64,000 bases of DNA, taken from positions 912,089 through 976,088 of the forward strand of contig NZ_CM001484.1 of NCBI RefSeq assembly GCF_000243395.2. The letters run 5' to 3'. Below, in pieces: positions 58,747-64,000 of the stretch. The notes beneath the pieces are model-generated. The model was given only the letters and a program-made list of their open reading frames with translations. It was not told the DNA's origin and made no database searches. Origin of the DNA: Saccharomonospora glauca K62 (lineage in GTDB: Bacteria > Actinomycetota > Actinomycetes > Mycobacteriales > Pseudonocardiaceae). Position 1 is the stretch's first letter, and every line of letters starts with the position of its first letter. Made by a program: the position numbers and the translations under genes.

Positions 58747-59664
58747 TCAGGACGGTGTGGGCAACGCGCTGGGCAGGTAGTGCGCGGCCACGAGCCGCGG
58801 CGTCTCCCGCCGAGTGTCGAAGGACAAAACCCACACCGAGCCCTTCTTACTGGGCACCTCTCCGGTGAGTTTCCGGGTCAGCGTGACCTCGTCCCGTCGC
58901 GCCAGAGCGTCCAGCAGGCCGGGGATGACACCGCCTTGGCTGCACACGACCGCGGTGCGATGCGAGCCCGCGATGGACAGCAGTGACTGGACCCCGGCCT
59001 CGGGGTCCTTCCGGTACGACTCCTCCGACAGCATCGGGTCGAGCCGCACGTCGTCGCCGAGGTCCTCCGCCACACCGCGTACCGTCTGCACACAACGCAG
59101 GCGTGGCGCCGAGTACACGACTTCGGGGTGAAACGCGTGGAGCAGTGGTCGTAGCGCCGAGGCCTGCCGTCGCCCCGAGTCCGAGAGCGGACGCAGGTCG
59201 TCGTCGCCCGACCAGTCGTCCCGGTTACCCGCCTTCGCGTGGCGGACCAGCAGCACGGTGGCGGTGTCGATCAGGAGTTTCTCGGCCCGCGAGCACACGT
59301 CGCGGTCGCCTTCGTAAGTGAGCAGCGACCGCGCTTCGGGTACCGGCAACCACCGGAGCTCGTCCACTTCCTCATTCGGAGCGAACTCCCCCGAAACCGG
59401 CTTCGCCGTGAAGTAGTCCACAGTTTTCGGCGAGCCGTTCACGCTGTATTCGACGGTGGTGAGAAAGCTTCCGAGAACGGCGTTGTAGCCCGTTTCCTCG
59501 GTCAGCTCTCGTACGGCGGCGACGGGAGCGGTCTCTCCGGGGTCGAGTTTGCCTTTCGGCAGTGACCAGTCGTCGTAGTGCGGCCGGTGCACGACCGCGA
59601 TCTCGTTGCCCGCGGGGCCACTGCGCCACAGCACTGCCCCCGCGGCCTTCACGATCTTGTTCAC
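58747..59664 (-). CDS. mutT1: Nudix hydrolase fused to histidine phosphatase (MutT1-like)
   Basis: 305-residue two-domain protein. The Nudix box is [20 protein letters not shown] followed by TG (residues 38-59), and the C-terminal histidine-phosphatase domain begins with LLVRHAKAG (His142). This is the layout of mycobacterial MutT1 (Rv2985), which removes 8-oxo-GTP and 8-oxo-dGTP and processes diadenosine polyphosphates. The GTG at 59664 overlaps the ppk stop by 4 bases, the same pairing seen in M. tuberculosis. Confidence 0.92.
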   Translation of the reverse strand: MNKIVKAAGAVLWRSGPAGNEIAVVHRPHYDDWSLPKGKLDPGETAPVAAVRELTEETGYNAVLGSFLTTVEYSVNGSPKTVDYFTAKPVSGEFAPNEEVDELRWLPVPEARSLLTYEGDRDVCSRAEKLLIDTATVLLVRHAKAGNRDDWSGDDDLRPLSDSGRRQASALRPLLHAFHPEVVYSAPRLRCVQTVRGVAEDLGDDVRLDPMLSEESYRKDPEAGVQSLLSIAGSHRTAVVCSQGGVIPGLLDALARRDEVTLTRKLTGEVPSKKGSVWVLSFDTRRETPRLVAAHYLPSALPTPS

Positions 59665-61928
59665 CCTGTGGCTCCGTGCCTGCGCAGCATTTCCATCTGG
59701 TGGTCGCGGACCTGCCCGCTGTCCGTCGGAGAGGGTACCCATTCGCCACTCGGGCGTAGGACCCAGCACCGGGTCATGGGGTCCAACGCGGAGTCCAGCA
59801 GCGCGTCGAGCTGCGCGGTGAGGCGTGGGTCGGACACCCTCACCAGTGCCTCGATCCGACGGTCGAGGTTGCGGTGCATGATGTCGGCGCTGCCGATCCA
59901 GTGGGTGCCGGCTCCCCGGAAGTGGAAGACGCGGGAGTGTTCGAGGAAACGTCCGAGGATCGAGCGCACCCGGATGTTCTCGCTCAACCCCGGAACACCG
60001 GGCTTGAGCGAGCAGATGCCCCGCACCACCACGTCCACGTCGACCCCGGCCTGGGAGGCGCGGTAGAGCCCGTCGATGACTTGCTCGTCGACGAGCGAGT
60101 TGCACTTGATCCGCACCCCGGCCGGTTTGCCCGCCTTGGCGAGCGAGATCTCGTTCTCGATGAAGTTCAGCAGCCCGCGACGGATGCCGTTGGGGGACGT
60201 GAGGATGTTGCGGTAGGTCTGTTGGCGGGAGTAGCCGGTGAGGACGTTGAACAGGTCGGTCAGGTCGGCGCCGACGTCGGGGTCGGCGGTGAACAGCCCG
60301 AGGTCCTCGTACAGTCGCGCGGTCTTGGGGTTGTAGTTCCCGCTGCCCACGTGGCAGTAGCGACGAATCGTGGAGCCTTCCTGCCGCACCACCAGGGCGA
60401 TCTTGCAGTGCGTCTTGAGGCCGACGAGTCCGTACACCACGTGCACCCCGGCGCGTTCCAGCGTGCGGGCCCACGTGATGTTGGCCTGCTCGTCGAACCG
60501 GGCCTTGATCTCGACCAGCGCCACGACCTGTTTGCCGCGTTCGGCGGCCTCGATCAACGCGTCCACGATGGGGGACTCGCCGGACGTGCCCGACGTGCGG
60601 TACAGCGTTTGCTTGATGGCCAGCACCTTGTCGTCGGCGGCGGCCTGCTCGATGAACCGCTGCACGCTCGTGGAGAACGAGTGGTAGGGGTGGTGCACCA
60701 GCACGTCGCCCTCGCGCAGCGTCGCGAACACGCTCTTGGGCGTCTCGCGCTCCCCGAACGCGGGGTGGGTGGCGGGGACGAACGGCGGGTCCTTGAGTTC
60801 CTTGCGGTTCAGCGAGTGGAGCTGGTGCAAACAGCTCAGGTCGAGCAGACCGGGGACCTCCACGACGTCCTGCGGGTCGACCTCCAATTCGCGCAGCAGG
60901 AGTTCGAGCACGTGCTCGCTCATGTCGTGGGCGACCTCCAGCCGCACCGGAGGGCCGAATCGACGTTGCGCGAGCTCCCGTTCGAGCGCCTGCAACAGGT
61001 CCTCGTCGCGGTCCTCCTCCACCTCGAAGTCGGCGTTGCGGGTGACCCGGAACACGTGGTGCTCGCTCACCTGCATGCCGCTGAACAACTCGTCGAGGTG
61101 TGCGGCGATGAGTTCCTCCAGCGGCAGGAACGTCGCGGTGCGACTGTCCCGGCTCTGCTCGATGCGCACGAGGCGGGGCACGTTGTTGGGCACCTTCACC
61201 CTGGCGAAGCGCTCGGTCCCGTCACTGGGGTCGCGGACGGTGACGGCGAGGTTGAGCGACAGCCCGGAGATGTAGGGGAAGGGGTGAGCGGGGTCGACGG
61301 CCAGGGGAGTGAGGACGGGAAAGATCTGCTGGGTGAAGTACTCGGACAGCCTGGCCCGGTCGGCCTCACCCAGGTCCGACCAGGCGACGATGCGGATGCC
61401 CGCTTCGGCGAGCGCGGGGCGTACCCCGTTCTCGAAGGCCTGCGCGTGCCGTTTGACCAGCTCGGCGTTGCGCGCGGCCACGTAGGTGAGCTGCTCGCTG
61501 GGGGTGAGTCCGTCGGCGCTGCGCACGGTGAGGCCCGTCTGCTCGCGGCGCTTCAGGCCCGCGACCCTGACCATGTAGAACTCGTCCAGATTGGACGCGA
61601 AGATGGCGAGGAACTTCGCGCGTTCCAGCAGCGGTTGCGAGGGGTCCTCGGCGAGGGCGAGCACTCGGGCGTTGAAGTCCTGCCACGAGAGTTCGCGGTT
61701 GAAGTACCGGTCGTCGGGTAATTCGTTCGGGGAACCGCCGCTGCGGGTCGCGGCCGGCGGGGCGGACGGCACGGAGCCGAAGTCCCGGTGTCGGTCGCCG
61801 GTTCGGGGTGGCGGGGAGGTGACGGCGGGACGACGTCCGGGGTCGTCGAGGCTCGCGCGCTCGCCGGGCCGCGAGTCGCCGGTCTCGGAGGTCTGGGTCT
61901 CGTCGTTCACACGGCCATTGTCCCCCAT
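59661..61928 (-). CDS. ppk: Polyphosphate kinase 1
   Basis: 755-residue PPK1, which makes inorganic polyphosphate from ATP through a phosphohistidine. The catalytic His lies in [22 protein letters not shown], a second conserved region is [14 protein letters not shown], and the [22 protein letters not shown]-terminal domain is present (each given in part). The first 75 residues are disordered and rich in Ser, Pro and Arg. The ATG at 61928 lacks a ribosome site; an in-frame GTG at 61910 has GGGGGA about 9 bases upstream and may be the true start. It overlaps mutT1. Confidence 0.94.
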   Translation of the reverse strand: MGDNGRVNDETQTSETGDSRPGERASLDDPGRRPAVTSPPPRTGDRHRDFGSVPSAPPAATRSGGSPNELPDDRYFNRELSWQDFNARVLALAEDPSQPLLERAKFLAIFASNLDEFYMVRVAGLKRREQTGLTVRSADGLTPSEQLTYVAARNAELVKRHAQAFENGVRPALAEAGIRIVAWSDLGEADRARLSEYFTQQIFPVLTPLAVDPAHPFPYISGLSLNLAVTVRDPSDGTERFARVKVPNNVPRLVRIEQSRDSRTATFLPLEELIAAHLDELFSGMQVSEHHVFRVTRNADFEVEEDRDEDLLQALERELAQRRFGPPVRLEVAHDMSEHVLELLLRELEVDPQDVVEVPGLLDLSCLHQLHSLNRKELKDPPFVPATHPAFGERETPKSVFATLREGDVLVHHPYHSFSTSVQRFIEQAAADDKVLAIKQTLYRTSGTSGESPIVDALIEAAERGKQVVALVEIKARFDEQANITWARTLERAGVHVVYGLVGLKTHCKIALVVRQEGSTIRRYCHVGSGNYNPKTARLYEDLGLFTADPDVGADLTDLFNVLTGYSRQQTYRNILTSPNGIRRGLLNFIENEISLAKAGKPAGVRIKCNSLVDEQVIDGLYRASQAGVDVDVVVRGICSLKPGVPGLSENIRVRSILGRFLEHSRVFHFRGAGTHWIGSADIMHRNLDRRIEALVRVSDPRLTAQLDALLDSALDPMTRCWVLRPSGEWVPSPTDSGQVRDHQMEMLRRHGATG

Positions 61929-61992
61929 AAGGGGAGGTCATGACGCTTTCGCAGAAGGGCGTCACAGTCCGTGGGAGGTTTCCTCGGGACCT

Positions 61993-62664
61993 TCAGGACA
62001 GCAGGCAGGTCCGGTCGAGCACCGTCCGGGTGCGATCGCCGAGTCCCAGCAGGCGGGCGTGGTCGAGGTCCTCGGGGGTGTCGACGTCACTGCGCAGCGA
62101 CGGCAGGGCCGCCGTCAGCGGCTTCGCGCCCGAGAGCGCGTGCGCGTAGGCCGAGTCGGTTCCGAACCGGGGGCGCAGGCGTTCGCCGGGCGGTGCCAGC
62201 AACAGCGTGGTTCCGGTGCCGTGCCGGTCGGCGACGAACGCGCGTTGTCCGTCCGCCTCGGAGATGGCCTCGGTGAGTTCGCGTGGCCGCAGCGCGGGCA
62301 GATCGGCCTGAAGGGCGCCGATCACGGCGTTCGGGTCGTCGGCCCGCAGCAGTCGCTCCCCGGCGCGTAGCGCCGCGTTCAGGCTGTCGTGGGGACCGTC
62401 GTCGTCGGACGGGACGTCGAGGCCGTGCTCGTCCACGACCTCCACGTCCAGTTCCCGCAGCCGGTCCAGGGCCGCCGGATCGGAGCCGACCACCAGCACC
62501 CGGCCGACACCGGCCGCGGCGGTCGCCGCGCTCAGCGTGTCGAACGCGAGTGCGAGTACCAGGTCGGTATGGGAGTATTCGCAGTCCGTGTCCGCGAACA
62601 CGCCGCGCAGCCGGGATTTGCCCAGGCTCGGCCTCTTCAACGGCACGATCAGATCGACAGCCAC
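61993..62664 (-). CDS. fbiD: Phosphoenolpyruvate/2-phospholactate guanylyltransferase of F420 synthesis
   Basis: 223-residue CofC/FbiD-family nucleotidyltransferase. It opens with LIVPLKRPSLGKSRL, and ALQADLPALRP and FVADRHGTGTTLLLAPP match the family's metal- and substrate-binding segments. It activates phosphoenolpyruvate (or 2-phospholactate) with GTP as an early step to coenzyme F420. Position next to ppk and mutT1 matches Rv2983. The GTG start is divergent from the acyltransferase gene. Confidence 0.9.
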   Translation of the reverse strand: MAVDLIVPLKRPSLGKSRLRGVFADTDCEYSHTDLVLALAFDTLSAATAAAGVGRVLVVGSDPAALDRLRELDVEVVDEHGLDVPSDDDGPHDSLNAALRAGERLLRADDPNAVIGALQADLPALRPRELTEAISEADGQRAFVADRHGTGTTLLLAPPGERLRPRFGTDSAYAHALSGAKPLTAALPSLRSDVDTPEDLDHARLLGLGDRTRTVLDRTCLLS

Positions 62665-62805
62665 GCCACCATCATTACCTCAAAAACACACGGGGCGGCC
62701 CGTGGTGGACGCCCCTCCCGTCGGCGTGCGGCGGCTCGTGGCAGGATCGACGGGACCGATGGGACACCCGCCGGACGGTTCGGGGAGAGCTTGGGAGGAA
62801 CAGCC

Positions 62806-63525
62806 TTGGCGGATCGCGAGAAGGGTGGTTTCTGGGTCGGCGCGGCCGCGGCCCTGTTCTACCCGCTGACCTGGCTGGGCCGGAGCGTGTACCACAACGC
62901 CGAACGTATCCCGCGAAACGGTCCCGTCCTGATCGTGATGAACCACATCTCGCACCTCGATCCCGCGGTGGACGCCGTGTTCGTGCACCGCAACAAGCGG
63001 GTGCCACGGTTCATGGCCAAGGACAGCCTGTTCCGGCTGCCGATCTTCGGCAAGATCATCGCCGGTTCGGGCGGCATCCCCGTGTACCGCGGCTCCAGCG
63101 ACGCGGGCGACAGCCTGCGGGCGGCGCACCAGACCCTGCGCGAGGGCAAGGTGGTGGTCATCTATCCCGAGGGGACGATCACGAAGGACCCGCAGGGCTG
63201 GCCGAAGCGTGCCTACACGGGGGTGGCGAGGCTCGCGCTCGACAACGACGTGCCGGTGCTCCCCATCGCTCGGTGGGGTACGCAGCAGATTTGGAACGGT
63301 TACACGAAGAAGTTCCGCCCGTTCCCCCGCAAGACCGTGGTGCATTCCGTCGGTGAGCCCATCGACCTGTCGGCGTACCGCGAGAAGGAACGCACCCAGG
63401 CACTGTTGCGTGAGGTCACCGAACTGATCATGGATCGAGTGCTGGAACAGCTCGTCGAGATCCGGGGCGAGCAGCCCCCTTCGTCGACCGGTACGGAGTC
63501 GACCGGTACGGAGAGGCGCGACTGA
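62806..63525 (+). CDS. 1-acylglycerol-3-phosphate acyltransferase (PlsC family)
   Basis: 239-residue acyltransferase of phospholipid synthesis. The HX4D catalytic motif is [10 protein letters not shown] (about residues 45-54), followed by FMAKDSLF and [13 protein letters not shown] hydrophobic stretch near residues 9-25 probably anchors it to the membrane. TTG at 62806 is preferred because GGGAGGAA lies about 5-12 bases upstream and homology starts there. The last 14 residues contain a duplicated STGTE unit from a 15-bp tandem repeat (63484-63513). gpsA follows after 2 bases, so both genes probably supply glycerolipid synthesis. Confidence 0.88.
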   Translation: MADREKGGFWVGAAAALFYPLTWLGRSVYHNAERIPRNGPVLIVMNHISHLDPAVDAVFVHRNKRVPRFMAKDSLFRLPIFGKIIAGSGGIPVYRGSSDAGDSLRAAHQTLREGKVVVIYPEGTITKDPQGWPKRAYTGVARLALDNDVPVLPIARWGTQQIWNGYTKKFRPFPRKTVVHSVGEPIDLSAYREKERTQALLREVTELIMDRVLEQLVEIRGEQPPSSTGTESTGTERRD

Positions 63526-63527
63526 CG

Positions 63528-64000
63528 ATGGCGGTGCAGCGTGTGGCCGTGCTGGGGGCGGGCTCGTGGGGTACGACGTTCGCGAAAGTCCTCGCGGACG
63601 CCGGGCGCGACGTGACGATCTGGGCTCGGAGGACCGAGGTCGCCGAGGAGATCCGTACCCGTCACACCAACTCGTCGTACCTGCCCGGTGTCGAGCTTCC
63701 CGACCGCATCACGGCGACCGCCGATCCCGCGGTCGCGTTGGCCGGCGCGGAGGCGGTGGTGCTGGCCGTGCCGAGCCAGAGCCTGCGCGAGAACCTCACC
63801 GCGTGGCGCGACCTGCTGCCCTCCGACGCGATCCTCGTCAACCTCGCCAAGGGGGTGGAGCTCGGCACCCTCAAGCGCATGAGCGAGGTCGTCTCCGACG
63901 TCACGGGGGTGAGGCCGGGCGACGTGGTGGTGGTCTCCGGTCCCAACCTCGCCAAGGAGATCGCGCAGCGGCAGCCCGCCGCGGCGGTGCTGGCGTGCGC
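63528..64000 (+). CDS. gpsA: Glycerol-3-phosphate dehydrogenase, 5' part (runs off the right edge)
   Basis: NAD(P)-dependent enzyme that makes sn-glycerol-3-phosphate from dihydroxyacetone phosphate. The first 157 residues are visible, with the nucleotide-binding [20 protein letters not shown], the [11 protein letters not shown] strand and the family signature [32 protein letters not shown] is the conserved substrate-side motif. The ATG is 2 bases after the acyltransferase stop. Corresponds to Rv2982c. Confidence 0.95.
   Translation, partial: MAVQRVAVLGAGSWGTTFAKVLADAGRDVTIWARRTEVAEEIRTRHTNSSYLPGVELPDRITATADPAVALAGAEAVVLAVPSQSLRENLTAWRDLLPSDAILVNLAKGVELGTLKRMSEVVSDVTGVRPGDVVVVSGPNLAKEIAQRQPAAAVLAC

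Overview
The window is high-GC, gene-dense DNA from an actinobacterium, most likely of the family Pseudonocardiaceae (Saccharomonospora or a relative; the genus is inferred). The reasons are the GC-rich codon use with many GTG and TTG starts, a conservon signalling operon, a HupB histone-like protein with a long basic tail, a DUF3558 lipoprotein, a CofC/FbiD-type F420 gene, and gene order that follows the Mycobacterium tuberculosis Rv3025c-Rv2982c block (iscS, mnmA, Rv3015c-like, ligA, Rv3013-like ACT protein, gatCAB, lppZ-like, DoxX, Cfp6-like, ilvBNC, serA, leuB, FAH-family, gltX, tRNAs, IclR, leuCD, hupB, mutT1, ppk, fbiD, gpsA). I see no insertion sequence, prophage, CRISPR array or rRNA.

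Layout: 1-2641 is the 5' part of gltB. 3069-5853 holds a glutaryl-CoA dehydrogenase-type enzyme, then a lipoprotein and two small unknown genes. 5986-11974 is a leftward set: mtnA, a GntR regulator, a hydroxyacid-oxoacid transhydrogenase and a FAD/Fe-S 2-hydroxyacid dehydrogenase, several joined by overlapping start and stop codons. 12029-15762 runs rightward: an MFS transporter, a cysteine desulfurase and the tRNA thiolase MnmA. 15763-16649 is a long non-coding stretch rich in palindromes, followed by an unusual acyl-CoA dehydrogenase and the conservon (17887-21651).

From 22176 onward the housekeeping block begins: nitrilase-family amidase, MetE-like protein, NAD-dependent DNA ligase, the GatCAB amidotransferase, and then almost all of branched-chain amino acid synthesis (ilvD, ilvB, ilvN, ilvC, leuB, cimA, leuC, leuD) with serA among them. 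ilvB and cimA each have an upstream leader of attenuator type: a 14-15-codon peptide rich in Ile/Val/Leu codons followed by a terminator hairpin. gltX, tRNA-Gln and tRNA-Glu lie before the IclR-family regulator that faces leuCD. The right end carries hupB, mutT1-ppk, fbiD, an acyltransferase and the start of gpsA.

The least explained elements are a 21-bp repeat family found in three intergenic regions (4266-4349, 49632-49741, 54566-54628), the translationally overlapping transhydrogenase/dehydrogenase pair that could form a closed 2-hydroxyglutarate cycle, and an acyl-CoA dehydrogenase that lacks the catalytic glutamate at both known positions.
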